Assembly (NCBI RefSeq): GCF_029784135.1
Contig: NC_073744.1
Location: forward strand, 104,701,766 to 104,765,765
DNA: 64,000 nt
Source: Toxorhynchites rutilus septentrionalis
Taxonomy: Eukaryota; Arthropoda; Insecta; Diptera; Culicidae
Direction of reading: 5' to 3'
Shown: positions 33,611-43,589 of the stretch, in pieces
How positions within the stretch are numbered: the first letter of the stretch is position 1
Layout: every line of letters starts with the position of its first letter
The notes under the pieces: model-generated
Seen by the model: the letters and a program-made list of their open reading frames with translations, nothing else
What the model was told of the DNA's origin: nothing
The model's database searches: none
Translations under genes and position numbers: made by a program

Positions 33611-35044
33611 TTAGTTCGATGGTCCTTTACCTTTGGAAAGAGAAGCTTTCTTTAAGGTATTGGTGTTGTTTTTGTTTGGTGTAGAAGTCTTTGGAGTGTT
33701 TGTTGCGTTTGTGTTGTTTTTTGTTGAATGTGCGTTGCTGTTGTTGTTATTGTTATTTTTTGTTTGATGTGTGTAGATGTTGCTGTTGTTGTTTTCTGTT
33801 GGGGTTGTATTGTTATTTGTTGTTGGTGTCTGTTTTTGTTCATTTCTTGTTCTTTTCTTGTCTTTGTTAGTTAGGGTTTCATCTTCGGATTTTTTTTCTG
33901 AATCTGAAGATGAACCTTTCGCAATCTTTCTTTTATTTTTATTTTTGTTTGGAACATCAGAAGTGTCCATTGAAATGACTGATTCGTTTTCGGATTCCGT
34001 TGTTGAGCTATCAGTTGTCGACTCTGTCATTGAGGTATCGATTGTAGTGTCAATTGGGGGTGTGCTTTCGCGGCTAGAAGAGGCCGAAGCGGCCGAGGCG
34101 CAGTTACATTTGCAATTGCAGCTGGGTGTTGGCTTTTGCAAGTTGGAGAGTCTGTCTTGCAGAACACTTGCAAAAGTTGGTCCGTTATTTTGACCGTTGA
34201 ACTTTTCTTTCGCCTCTTTATAGGAGATACCATAGTCGATTCTGATTTTGGTTATATTGTTTTCAGATTGCCATACGGGGCATTTCCTGTTCGAAGAGGA
34301 ATGGTCCCCTTGGCAATTCAAGCAAAATGCTGAAGCGTTGCAGGTTTTAATTCCATCCTTTTGTTCTGGATGTTCCTGTCCACAATTTCGACAAAGCGGG
34401 TTCTCGCGTTTGCATCACTTGCTCGTATGTCCAAATTTATAGCATTTGAAACATTGTATTGGGTTGGGATAGAAATTTCGAGTCCCAGCCCGAATAAATC
34501 CGAAGTTAATAAAATCGGGAGCAACAGTTCCACGAATTGTCAAAATGAGAGTAGCGGTTGGGATAACAATGTTATTCTCCTTTATGGTGATTCGCTTGAC
34601 ATCGATCACACCTTGATCGGAAAGCTCTGTTATTAGTTCAGGTTCTTTGATGTCAATGACATCACGGCAAGTAACAACGCATTTACGTTGATTTAGAGTA
34701 GGGTGGTAGATTACTTCGATAGGGGTTTCGTCAATCAATTTGTTGATTAAAAGGAGCTTACCAATTATATCCTCGTCCTTGGCCGTAAGGATATACTGCG
34801 TCCTCTTTTTGTCGTCCCGTTGCGGTCGTACTGTGTAGTATTTCTTTCCTACAGCGTTGGCGATCGTCTTACTCACGACGAACGGGTTAGTCGGGATCAC
34901 GTTCTCTCCTGTGGCACGAAGTAACAGGATCTGTAGGTTGGCGTTCAGTGGGTCGGCCCACCTTGGAGCAGTACGTTGGGAAGGTTTACCCTCGTACAAA
35001 TTTGTAGCCCGGCCTCCCGGAGGCCCGGAGCTACTGGATGCCAT
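33611..35044 (-). pseudogene. LOA-1 ORF1 (Gag), single nonsense mutation
   Basis: Reads from MASSSSGPPGGRATNLYEGK through the RNA-binding region to CFKCYKFGHTSK, then meets TGA (about 34415-34417) where the relatives have CGA (Arg). The same frame then continues through CRNCGQEHPEQ and FCLNCQGDHSSSNRKCPVW zinc knuckles to a Ser/Thr/Asn-rich, low-complexity tail ending at 33611. Otherwise uninterrupted. Confidence 0.88.
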
Positions 35045-35263
35045 GCTGTTGTCGGCTACCCCCTAGGTATAGCCGACAGATCGTTTTATTATTTAAAAGA
35101 GAGAACACTTATGAGGGCTTTTCACTTTGGGATATTATCTAGAAAAACACTGCCACTTTTTTTTATAGAGCTCTTACAAAAACCACCAATAATCGCGAAC
35201 AATTTAGGGGAATAAACTTTTGAATTTGTTTTCCTTCAGTCACTTCACCGTCCTCAATGCGTG

Positions 35264-35776
35264 TTTTGACGTAGGACTACGTCTAACCGGAAGATATAGG
35301 GGGTGAAATGGAAATCTAGGCACTGAACAAGTAGGAAAAAATGCAAGATTTGGAACGCTTATAACTCGAGCATTTCTCAATAGATCGCAAAGGTTTTTGC
35401 ATCGATTGATAGGAAATATATCTACGCATCTATCATAACGAATAACATTTCATTTTTCTTGAGATTAATAATTGAATAATTGTGAAATATCAAGCATTGT
35501 CAAAATGCACTATGTGCCCATTTTTGATTGGTCCATTTTGTGCTCCTCAAATCGTACCGGCCAAAACGGGCAACCAGAGCAGCAGCACGATTGGAAAGGA
35601 AAAAGAAAAAAATGAACGAAACATTGGTCGCAGTCTCACACATGCATAATTCTCGAGCCAGCCAGTCAGCTTAAAAATCCCCGCTCCGCTGCCGTAACGA
35701 TCATTCTCATTCAAGACGTACACCACATCACCAATGTCTGGGACATAACCGGAGTGACATAGGACTATACACAGGG
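35264..35776 (+). mobile_element. Palindrome-ended element with H2A upstream region, truncated
   Basis: Starts TTTTGACGTAGGACTACGTC (palindrome 35268-35283). It matches the promoter side of the H2A-1 units at 49363-49850 and, inverted, 44100-44566, up to the leader near 35735 (CATTCTCATTCAAGACGTAC). It then jumps (ACCAATGTCTGGGACATAACC) to a degenerate hairpin/GTGACATAGGACTAT end at about 35745-35776. The H2A coding part has been lost. Confidence 0.6.
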
Positions 35777-35898
35777 GACAGCTTTTGTTAAATATATATT
35801 TTAAACATATTGTTTTATTTTCTTCTCCTACGTGAATACCTACCTATCTACCTGAAAAATGGATTAGTTTACTGTTTACTCTTTATGAATATGTTGAT
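35777..35898. other. 3' flank of the H2A-2 minus copy
   Basis: AT-rich; the part from 35862 rightward matches, inverted, 63246-63288 (GTAAACTAATCCATTTT). No gene is seen. Confidence 0.5.
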
Positions 35899-35914
35899 GG
35901 TTCTGAAAAGAACC
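35899..35914 (-). other. Histone 3' stem-loop of the H2A-2 minus copy
   Basis: The minus strand reads GGTTCTTTTCAGAACC, followed by ATCAAC and, further on, TAAAGAG, the usual processing layout. Identical in form to the plus-strand copy at 63230-63245. Confidence 0.75.
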
Positions 35915-36134
35915 TTTGGTGTTGTGTTTTTGTTATCACTCGATATTCCCATCTTGTTCGGTTAAACCTTCCTGTTTAGCTATTGCGTTTGCCACTCGCC
36001 ACAGCTTTCACAGTTGGAAAATTTCTTCCCATCCAGCTTGTGACATGTTGTTCAGTAAATTACATTTAATGCGACGTGCCGGAGAAACATTTTGCCACTC
36101 ACTGAAACGAATTGTTGCCTTGATGAGCGCCGAA

Positions 36135-36400
36135 CCGAAGCTGCTCTGTTCTTGATGCGGGTTTTCTGATTGTCGTGAGCAGCTTTGCAAGCCAACTCGA
36201 GCACTCCGACGGCCGAAACTCTATAATCGCTGTTAGGTATACTGGTGCTCCGGCACCAATCCGTTCGGCCTAGTTACCCTTGCGGAGCAATCAGTGAATG
36301 CGACCAACAGGGAACTGGAGACCTGCACGGTTCGAGTGAGACTTTGCCTTTCCCTTAACTTGTCCTCCTTTGTTACGTCCACGATGCCGATGCCGTACAA
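36135..36400 (-). pseudogene. Histone H2A pseudogene (H2A-2, minus copy)
   Basis: The minus strand encodes, with breaks, a degenerate H2A N-tail ([13 protein letters not shown]), then [14 protein letters not shown] in one frame and [10 protein letters not shown] in another, a stop replacing Arg, LLRKG, AERIGAGAPVYL, and ELACKAAHDNQKTRI. The ATG is lost (ATGTC changed to ATCG). The docking-domain C-terminus is not recognisable. Upstream at 36454-36461 is a TATA box on the same strand, and the stem-loop is at 35899-35914, so promoter and 3' end are both present. LOA-2 is inserted ~110 bp upstream of the TATA box. Confidence 0.85.
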
Positions 36401-36453
36401 CCACACGGGTTTACGGTTTGAAAGAAAATAAGATATTTTTTGGGGTCCGCGTG

Positions 36454-36461
36454 TTTTATAC
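36454..36461 (-). promoter_or_regulatory. TATA box of the H2A-2 minus copy
   Basis: The minus strand reads AGAGTATAAAACACGCGGAC, identical in core to 53617-53624 and 62683-62690. Located ~60 bp upstream of the degenerate H2A start. Confidence 0.65.
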
Positions 36462-36574
36462 TCTAGCGGTACACACTCACAGGATAGAGACAAATCGGTA
36501 GACTTAGCCAGAGGGACGAGTCCAACGAGGCGAACGAATGAGCGTTAAAAGGGAGCGATGGCAAAAAAATACAT

Positions 36575-37105
36575 CATACTGATTTTAACCTCCGACCGAG
36601 AAGGTCGCTTTTATTTTCAGCTTAGCAGTTGGACGTTTTGGACAAGCGGACTAGGACGTCCCCCCCCGGCGTTTTCGAAAGGAGCGATTTCAACGGTTTT
36701 AGTGTGGCAGCAGAAAAAGAAGCAGGAAACAACAGTTCGTTTCGACCGTGAGGAGCGGGCGCCTACCGGTGAACCGGAAAAGCGCGCGCTTTTGCGGCGT
36801 CACTGACGCCACGCCCCCTTTTTCTTTTCTGGCAGTGTTGCCAATTTTAATAGTAGTGCTTAGTGTTTACAAAATAAAATAAAATTTAAAAAGAAGACGC
36901 ACGCGTACGGACTGTGAAGTGACAAGAGGGAATAATTCCAAAAGTTTACCCGCGATATTGGTGGTTTTTCAAGTGCTCTTGTATAAAAAGTAGTATTTTC
37001 TGGGAACATATCCCCAAGTGTCAAGCCCTCACAAGAATAACTCAGTGCTTTAGTGCAAAGTGAAACCCACTTGTCGGCTATACCTAGGGTGTAGCCGACA
37101 ACAAA
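36575..37105 (+). promoter_or_regulatory. LOA-2 5' UTR
   Basis: About 530 bp of leader with GC-rich stretches (AAAAGCGCGCGCTTTT, itself a palindrome near 36778-36793). Just before ORF1 is an inverted pair CGGCTATACC / GGTGTAGCCG (37076-37097) that can form a stem-loop ~10 bp before the ATG. That stem-loop is also present, with variation, in LOA-1 and LOA-3, so it may be functional. The outer half differs from the 5' UTR of LOA-3. Confidence 0.5.
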
Positions 37106-38464
37106 ATGGCTTCCAGTAGCTCCGGGCCTCCTCAAGGCCGGGCTACAAACCTGTACGAAGGGAAACCTACCCAACGTACCTCTCCAAAGTGGGCCGACCC
37201 ACTCAACGGCAATTTGCAGATTCTGCTCCTTCGTGCAACAGGAGAGAACGTGATCCCTTCCAATCCGTTCATAGTTAGTAAAACTATCTCCAACGTTGCG
37301 GGGGATAAATTTAACAGCGCGAAACCACAACGAGACGAAAAAAAGAGGACGCAGTATATTCTTACAACCAAGGACAAGGATATTATTGGTAAGCTCCTTT
37401 CAATAACTAAATTGATAGATGAAACCCCTGTTGAAGTTATCTTTCACCCAACATTAAATCAACGCAAATGCGTTGTCACTTGCCGTGATGTCATTGACAT
37501 CAAAGAATCCGTACTGGTTACTGAGCTTTCCGATCAAGGTGTGATCGATGTCAAGCGTATTACCAGGAAGGATAACAACATTGTTGTCCCAACGGCAACC
37601 TTAATTTTGACCATTCGTGGAACGGTTGTTCCCGATTTCATTTATTTCGGGTTCATTCGAGTCGGGACTAGAAACTTCTACCCTAATCCCATGCAGTGCT
37701 ACAAATGCTATAAATTTGGGCATACGACCAAGCGATGCAAGCGCGAAAATCCGCTTTGCAGAAACTGCGGCCAAGAACATCCGGAACAAAAAGCAGAAGC
37801 AAACATAGTTTGCAATGCTTCAGCTTTTTGTGTCAACTGCCAAGGAAACCACTCCTCTTCCAGTAGGAATTGTCCCGTATGGCAAAATGAGAATAAAATT
37901 ACCAGAATCAGAATCGATAATGGAATTTCACACAAAGAGGCAAAGGAACAGTTTCAACTTCAAAACAATGGCTCTTCATTCGCAAGTGTTCTGCAAAACA
38001 GACTCACCAACTTGCAAAAGCCAGCACCCACATGTAACTGCAAATGTAACTGCGCCTCGGCCGCTTCGGCCACTTCTAGTCGCGAAAGCACCCCCCCAAA
38101 TGACACTACATTCGATACAACCATGACAGATTCAACAACTGGTAGTTCATCAACTGAATCCGAAAGCGAATCAGTCATTTCTATGGATACGTCTGATGTT
38201 CCAAACAAAAACAAAAACAAAAGAAAAATAACTAAAGGATCATCCTCAGAGTCAGATCAAAAATCTGAAGATGAGACCCAAACAAACAAGGACAAGAAAA
38301 GAACTAAGAATGAACAAAGACAGACACCAACAACAAATAACAATACAACCCCAACAGAAAACAACAACAACAACAACAACACATATCAAACAAAAAACAA
38401 CAATAACAACACCAATACCTCAAAGAAAGCTTCTCTTTCCAAGGGTAAAGGACCATCGAACTAA
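37106..38464 (+). CDS. LOA-2 ORF1 (Gag-like RNA-binding protein)
   Basis: 452 residues from ATG 37106 (MASSSSGPPQGRATNLYEGK). Residues ~15-190 form the conserved N-terminal domain. Zinc knuckles follow at ~195-255: CYKCYKFGHTTKRC, CRNCGQEHPEQ and FCVNCQGNHSSSSRNC. After these comes an alternating Cys patch (TCNCKCNC), then a Ser/Thr/acidic region and a long Asn/Thr/Gln low-complexity tail. Expected role: coats element RNA and carries it back to the nucleus. The ATG is supported by the homologous starts at 35044 and 62017 on the minus strand. ORF2 opens 36 bp after the stop. Confidence 0.9.
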   Translation: MASSSSGPPQGRATNLYEGKPTQRTSPKWADPLNGNLQILLLRATGENVIPSNPFIVSKTISNVAGDKFNSAKPQRDEKKRTQYILTTKDKDIIGKLLSITKLIDETPVEVIFHPTLNQRKCVVTCRDVIDIKESVLVTELSDQGVIDVKRITRKDNNIVVPTATLILTIRGTVVPDFIYFGFIRVGTRNFYPNPMQCYKCYKFGHTTKRCKRENPLCRNCGQEHPEQKAEANIVCNASAFCVNCQGNHSSSSRNCPVWQNENKITRIRIDNGISHKEAKEQFQLQNNGSSFASVLQNRLTNLQKPAPTCNCKCNCASAASATSSRESTPPNDTTFDTTMTDSTTGSSSTESESESVISMDTSDVPNKNKNKRKITKGSSSESDQKSEDETQTNKDKKRTKNEQRQTPTTNNNTTPTENNNNNNNTYQTKNNNNNTNTSKKASLSKGKGPSN

Positions 38465-38499
38465 TTCTCTTTGAATAGTTCAAACATACACACAATTAA

Positions 38500-41400
38500 G
38501 ACTTAGGAATTAGAGTTAAAAACACCAACACATTCACTCCAACACAGAAATTCGGGATACAATGGAACATCAGAAGTATCCGACGAAATATTCTAGAACT
38601 GAAAATGCTTATTTCAAACTCTAATCCCACAGTCATAGCCCTTCAAGAAACTATGACTCCAAACAACTTCGATAAACACTTCATCTCAAAATATATCACA
38701 TATTTCAAAGAGGGTCCCAACCCCTCAAAAAACGGAGTTGCAATCGCAATCAAAGATGGCACTCCACATGATCTTCTTCCCATTACCACTGATCTTCAGG
38801 CAGTGGTAGTGCGCATTAAACACCCCTTTCCAATCACCGTCGTTAGCATCTACATCACTTATGATTCCGATCCGAACACTCTACGCGGCCAACTGGACCA
38901 TCTGTTCGCCCAACTTCCCGCCCCAATCATGCTTATGGGTGATTTCAACGCCCACTCATACGCCTGGGGAGGTGCATACCTCGATCGAAAAGGATCCATC
39001 ATTGAGGATTTCATATCCGACCATTCTCTTCTCCTTCTTAACAACGGCCAACACACCAGAATCCATTATTCTGGTACTACTTCAGCCATCGATCTCACTA
39101 TAGTATCAGACAAACTATCTTCAAAACTTTCTTGGAACATCCACGATGATACTTGCGGAAGCGATCATTTTCCAATCTTCACTTCCTTCGGCCAAACTTC
39201 CCCAGAGTTTTCAACAAGGCCAAGATGGAAATTTGAATACGCTGACTGGGCTGGCTATCAGTTTGACATTGAAAACCGCCTGTCCGCTAAACGAGATTGG
39301 ACAGCCGAGGAATTCTCCAAAGTTGTCCTAGAAGTTGCAATGGTGCACATCCCCAGAACCAGTGGCATCCCTGGCAGGAAATGTGTCCCATGGTGGTCGC
39401 CTGAGCTGAAGGCAGCGATCAAAGGTCGACGTAAGGCCCTACGCAAATTAAGAAAGGCCCATCCGGACAGCCCACTGAGACCCACTCTGCTTGCAGAGTT
39501 CCAAAGGGCTCGCAAAGAAGCTAAGACTGCTATCAACACAGCCAGGCACAACAGTTGGGTTAAATTCGTCAGCGAAATTAATCCCAACGCGTCAACAAAG
39601 GATTTATGGAGTAAGATTGGCAGGCTTCATGGAAAGAAAAGAAGCAAAGAATATAATCTTCTAATTAACGGTCAATACACCAATGACCGGAAAATCATCG
39701 CCGAGGCGTTTGGAGATTTCTTTGCTTCCGCCTCCTCCAATCAAAACTACGACCAAACCTTTCTAACCCACAAAACGGAATGCGAAAGAATTCCCATCGA
39801 TTTTCATACCGATGTGGAATTTGACTTCAACAAAAACCTCTCCCTCAAAGAGCTCGATTGGGTACTGAACAAAGTCAAACAAGGATCCACAGGACCTGAT
39901 GACATCAGCTACCCTATGCTTAAGAATCTACCCCATCTCGGGAAAAAAGCACTTCTGAAGCTCCTCAACAAAGTCTGGGACAGTGGAACCCTCCCCAGTT
40001 GCTGGAAAGAGGGTTTAATGATCTGTATCCCGAAACCAGACATGAACAATCATCTTCTTGACAATTTCCGCCCCATCACCCTCATAAGTTGTGTTGGGAA
40101 AGTCTTGGAAAAAATGATCAATCGACGCTTAACGACTTTTCTAGAGTCAAATAAGCTGATTGATCCCAGACAATTCGCATTCCGTGCGGGAAAAGGTACA
40201 GAAGATTGCCTTGTAGCAATCGAAAAAATCCTAGACGACGCAACTGAAAAATTACACCACATTGATATTGTTTCCCTGGATTTATCCAAGGCCTTCGATC
40301 GGGCATGGAGGTACCCAGTGCTGAAAAGCCTTTTCGACTGGGGGATTCGTGGGAGATTAGGTCTCTTCGTTAAAAGTTTTCTAGAAAACCGGTCTTTCAA
40401 AACCGTTATTAACAACCACCAATCTTCTCTAAAAATCCCAGAAAACGGCTTCCCACAAGGCTCAGCACTTTCACCAACCCTCTTCAACATTGCCATGCAA
40501 TCTCTATTCGAGATTATCCCGGACCATATAAAGGTCATAGTCTATGCAGATGACATCACTCTTATCTCTACGAGCTGCTTCGGCTTAATCCAGAGAAAGA
40601 GGCTTCAAAAAACCTTAGACTCCATTCAAAACTGGGCTCTAAAAACAGGTTTCAAACTTTCCCCGGAGAAATCCAAACACATACATATCGGAAAAGCTCT
40701 CAGAAGGAGAACCTATCTTCAGCTCAACAAAATCCCGATCCCTACAATGAGGACATTGAAAATACTAGGGGTTACTTTCGACAAGAAACTCAACTTCCTA
40801 TCACATTCCCAAAAGACCAAAATAGCCACCAGAAAGAAATTGAACATCATCAAGGCTATCGCAGGCAACCTAGCCTCTGGCCATAGAAAGACGCTGCTAA
40901 ATGTTGTAAATGTTTGGTTGGTCCCACAAATCCTTTACGGAATAGGCACCTTCAGCCGTGGAGGGGACAGGGTGTTAAACACCATTCAACCAATTTACAA
41001 TAAAGCAATTCGGCTCGCAATTGGCGCTTTTCCCACCAGTCCTACTCTTGCTGTAATGGCAGAAAGTGGGCAACTTCCCTTCACCCACCTGGTAACAAAA
41101 GCCATCACGAATAAAGCCATCCGTCACTTGTCACTCCCCGAAAGCGACCACAATGTCCCATTAATACATAGAGCTAAAACATGGTTCAAAAATCTCACGA
41201 ACAAAGATCTTCCCGATATATGTGAACGTTCATCTGCGACGGGAAGAAATTGGAACGTCAAACCGCCGAACATTAACCTTGAACTCCTCAAGGCAGTTCG
41301 GGCGGGAGACCCTTCTCCAAAAGTCAAAGCCTGCTTCAATAACCTCGTTGCATCCAATTTTCAAATCAACCACCAGGTATACACAGATGGTTCAGTCAGT

Positions 41401-42153
41401 GCCGATGGAGTTGGATGTGGAATCTTTGAGAGTAGATACACGGGTAGCTTTTCTCTTCCACCGCAATGCTCCATCTTCAGTGCGGAAGCTTTCGCCCTTC
41501 TAATAGCTACCCAAGAATGCACCCATGAGTTTCTTCCTACCACAATATTCTCAGACTCAGCTAGCTGTCTCCACGATCTTCTAAGTGGAAACAGCAAACA
41601 CCCATGGATTAAGCAAACAGAAGAGGCTGCTTCAAATAAAAACATCTCCTTCTGCTGGGTTCCTGGTCACTCAGGAATCCGCGGAAACACAGCCGCCGAC
41701 ATACTGGCCGGCAAGGGCAGCAAAATAGAACCCCCAGACATGCCCTGTCCTCCATCTGACATTGTCCGCTGGGTAAAACAGCAAGTCCGTGAAAGCTGGG
41801 ACATAGGTTGGATAAACAGCCGTCCCACCCATCTTCTTCAAATTAAAAATTCCACTCTTCCTTGGGAGGACCGTCTCAATAGTAAGGAAAGGCAAGTCCT
41901 TACCCGTCTTCGAATTGGGCACACTAACTTCACCCACTCACACTTGTTCTGCAGAGCCGAAAAACCCCAATGTGCTTGCAACGAAGCTCCGGTTTCCGTT
42001 AGCCACCTTTTACTTGAATGTCAACATACCAAAGATGCTCGAGTCCGACACAACATAGGTCAGAGTCTCCGAGATATCCTCAGTAGAGACGAGACCCAAG
42101 AAACCAATTTAATTGCGTTTCTGAAAGAAACCGACTTCTTTGGTAAAATCTAA
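38500..42153 (+). CDS. LOA-2 ORF2: endonuclease, RT and RNase H polyprotein
   Basis: The open frame runs from just after TAA 38497-38499 to TAA 42151-42153. The first ATG (38605) lies after the endonuclease start FGIQWNIRSIRRN, so the ATG-initiated 1182-residue form would lack its first catalytic Asn. Residues below are counted from that ATG. Endonuclease: LQETM, MGDFNAHSYAWGG (~111), GSDHFPIF (~185). RT: FRPITLISC, FAFRAGKGTEDC, SLDLSKAFDRAW (motif A), FPQGSALSPTLF (motif B), VYADDITLIS (motif C, ~647). RNase H: VYTDGSVSADG (~924), FSAEAFALL, IFSDSASCL, WVPGHSGIRGNTAAD. The C-terminus has CACNEAPVSVSHLLLEC. No stop or frameshift. Confidence 0.92.
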   Translation, partial: DLGIRVKNTNTFTPTQKFGIQWNIRSIRRNILELKMLISNSNPTVIALQETMTPNNFDKHFISKYITYFKEGPNPSKNGVAIAIKDGTPHDLLPITTDLQAVVVRIKHPFPITVVSIYITYDSDPNTLRGQLDHLFAQLPAPIMLMGDFNAHSYAWGGAYLDRKGSIIEDFISDHSLLLLNNGQHTRIHYSGTTSAIDLTIVSDKLSSKLSWNIHDDTCGSDHFPIFTSFGQTSPEFSTRPRWKFEYADWAGYQFDIENRLSAKRDWTAEEFSKVVLEVAMVHIPRTSGIPGRKCVPWWSPELKAAIKGRRKALRKLRKAHPDSPLRPTLLAEFQRARKEAKTAINTARHNSWVKFVSEINPNASTKDLWSKIGRLHGKKRSKEYNLLINGQYTNDRKIIAEAFGDFFASASSNQNYDQTFLTHKTECERIPIDFHTDVEFDFNKNLSLKELDWVLNKVKQGSTGPDDISYPMLKNLPHLGKKALLKLLNKVWDSGTLPSCWKEGLMICIPKPDMNNHLLDNFRPITLISCVGKVLEKMINRRLTTFLESNKLIDPRQFAFRAGKGTEDCLVAIEKILDDATEKLHHIDIVSLDLSKAFDRAWRYPVLKSLFDWGIRGRLGLFVKSFLENRSFKTVINNHQSSLKIPENGFPQGSALSPTLFNIAMQSLFEIIPDHIKVIVYADDITLISTSCFGLIQRKRLQKTLDSIQNWALKTGFKLSPEKSKHIHIGKALRRRTYLQLNKIPIPTMRTLKILGVTFDKKLNFLSHSQKTKIATRKKLNIIKAIAGNLASGHRKTLLNVVNVWLVPQILYGIGTFSRGGDRVLNTIQPIYNKAIRLAIGAFPTSPTLAVMAESGQLPFTHLVTKAITNKAIRHLSLPESDHNVPLIHRAKTWFKNLTNKDLPDICERSSATGRNWNVKPPNINLELLKAVRAGDPSPKVKACFNNLVASNFQINHQVYTDGSVSADGVGCGIFESRYTGSFSLPPQCSIFSAEAFALLIATQECTHEFLPTTIFSDSASCLHDLLSGNSKHPWIKQTEEAASNKNISFCWVPGHSGIRGNTAADILAGKGSKIEPPDMPCPPSDIVRWVKQQVRESWDIGWINSRPTHLLQIKNSTLPWEDRLNSKERQVLTRLRIGHTNFTHSHLFCRAEKPQCACNEAPVSVSHLLLECQHTKDARVRHNIGQSLRDILSRDETQETNLIAFLKETDFFGKI

Positions 42154-42940
42154 ACCGAAATACTAAATACCTTGGAAATTGCTTATTAAAGTTCGCCACT
42201 TCACAGTCATGTATGCGTGTTTATGTGTGTATACACATGTATGTACGGGTCGGAAGGAAGGTATTCATACATGTATATACACGCATTCAATAATAATAAA
42301 TAACAAATTATATAATATATACTTTCATACCCACATCTATCTTCTATCCATTACATTATACTTTAATCAACTTCCTATTCCTACAGCCACACTCACCAAG
42401 GAGGATAAATTCATTAAATGAACCTCTCCATTTTTCAGCTATACTATATACCATTAAATTCAAAACCACTATATTTTATTATCTATTCAAACTGTATTTC
42501 ATTTCATTTCACCCCACCCCACACCCACTCCTCCCCTCTTTCCTTCCCATACCACTCCCACCCCCTCCCACTCCACTAATCCCACCCAAATCCTTTCCAC
42601 TCCTTTCCTTCCTATCCTCCTGAGAGGGGCCGTTTTGTTTTTTGGCTTTGGAACACGCCTTTCGCTAGGTCACTTGTGCTTCGTTACTGCTTTGGTCCTC
42701 GGATCAGTAAATTTTTACTTTTCTTTACAGCATATATTAAATATCTTATGAAGCATAGGATCCCTTCCTACCTTCTTCTTTAACCGAGAGTCGAGTGAAC
42801 AGATCTGATGAGTGATTTTGTTTGGTTTCCCTTTCGCCAGTCCCCTCTGGGCTGGTTTTATTGTGGCTCTTCACTGGGCTAGAGGCGAATGAATTGCAAA
42901 GTTTAAAGCCTCTTAAAAACAAAGAAAGAAGAAGAAAAAA
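42154..42940 (+). other. LOA-2 3' UTR and tail
   Basis: Contains a TG/CA-rich hairpin-like region (GTATACACATGTATGTAC near 42229), a CT-rich stretch (42500-42620), and the terminal GCAAAGTTTAAAGCCTCTTA before AAAG repeats. It is close to the LOA-1 3' UTR (20786-21503), more so than to that of LOA-3. Confidence 0.8.
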
Positions 42941-43532
42941 TACATTCATTACGATTTGTTCGCTCGTTGGATTCACATGCAGGCTAAAAAGGGTCCTTTT
43001 CAGGATCACAAAATTATCTTCAATCTAAAGAGTTTATTGTTTTGTTATCACTCGATATCCTCATCTTGTTCGGCTAAACCTTCCTGTTTAGAGATTTGTT
43101 GCCACTCGCCACAGCTTTCACAGTTGGAAAATTTCTTCCCATCCAGCTTTGTCACATGTTGTACAGTAAATTACATTCAATGCGACGTGCCGAAGCGCCA
43201 CTCAGTATCGCATTGGAGGCGATTTTAACCTGTAATTGAACATTTGCGATGACAGTGGTACAGTGTCGACTTTCAATGTGGGGTCATAATTTGGATCTCA
43301 ATGTTTACAAAAATGTCCAACTAAATAAGTCGCATTACATGTCCGTCCAATTAGCTTAATGTAAATTACTGTACTTTCAATCTGGAAACAATTTAAGAAT
43401 TGGTGAAAATTGAATAATCAGGAAAGTCCCCAACTATCAATAAGCTCAGAACAACTGTCAAATTCACATACTCATCAGATCCTGGCAAACAAATTATGAA
43501 AAAATCAATTTGTGTTTTATTATTATTTTGGA
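42941..43532 (-). other. H2A unit intergenic flank (left arm) with convergent stem-loop
   Basis: Inverse match to 52907-53500. A plus-strand histone-type stem-loop GGTCCTTTTCAGGATC is at 42992-43007, followed by CAATCTAAAGAG. No coding sequence remains for it; its mirror copies are at 53440-53455 and 54737-54752. Nothing else is recognised. Confidence 0.6.
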
Positions 43533-43589
43533 TAATGTTTTAGAAAGCATTGAACTGTATTTCCTAAACTCTTTTTTGGAAGGTTTAAT

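Larger units (their letters stand above)
20766..35262 (-). mobile_element. LOA/I-like retrotransposon LOA-1, split by an R1-like element
   Basis: A minus-strand member of the family whose good copy is LOA-2. The 3' tail (AAAG repeats, read TTTC on the plus strand) is at 20766-20785. The 3' UTR runs 20786-21503 and, beyond the R1-like insertion (21504-29860), continues at 29873. ORF2 and ORF1 follow to 35044, with the 5' UTR to about 35262. Joining the two sides (…CATACATGACTGT + GAAGTGGCG…) restores the contiguous sequence seen in LOA-2 at 42190-42215. The 5' end is cut short where a palindrome-ended element starts. Confidence 0.88.
36575..42940 (+). mobile_element. LOA/I-like retrotransposon LOA-2, apparently intact
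   Basis: A 6.37-kb element: 5' UTR (36575-37105), ORF1, ORF2 with EN, RT and RNase H, a ~790-bp 3' UTR and an AAAG-rich tail (about 42916-42940). Flanks duplicate about AAAAAATACAT (36563-36574 and 42935-42945). The site corresponds to the uninterrupted AATGTATTTTTTTTGCC at 53500-53516. Both frames are open, so it is the best candidate for recent activity in this window. Confidence 0.9.

Noticed and set aside
33650..34200. Open frames opposite the LOA ORF1 tail rich in Leu/Phe/Cys
   Set aside because: They are the antisense of Asn/Thr/Ser codon repeats, not genes. The same applies at 38304-38495 and 60660-60860.
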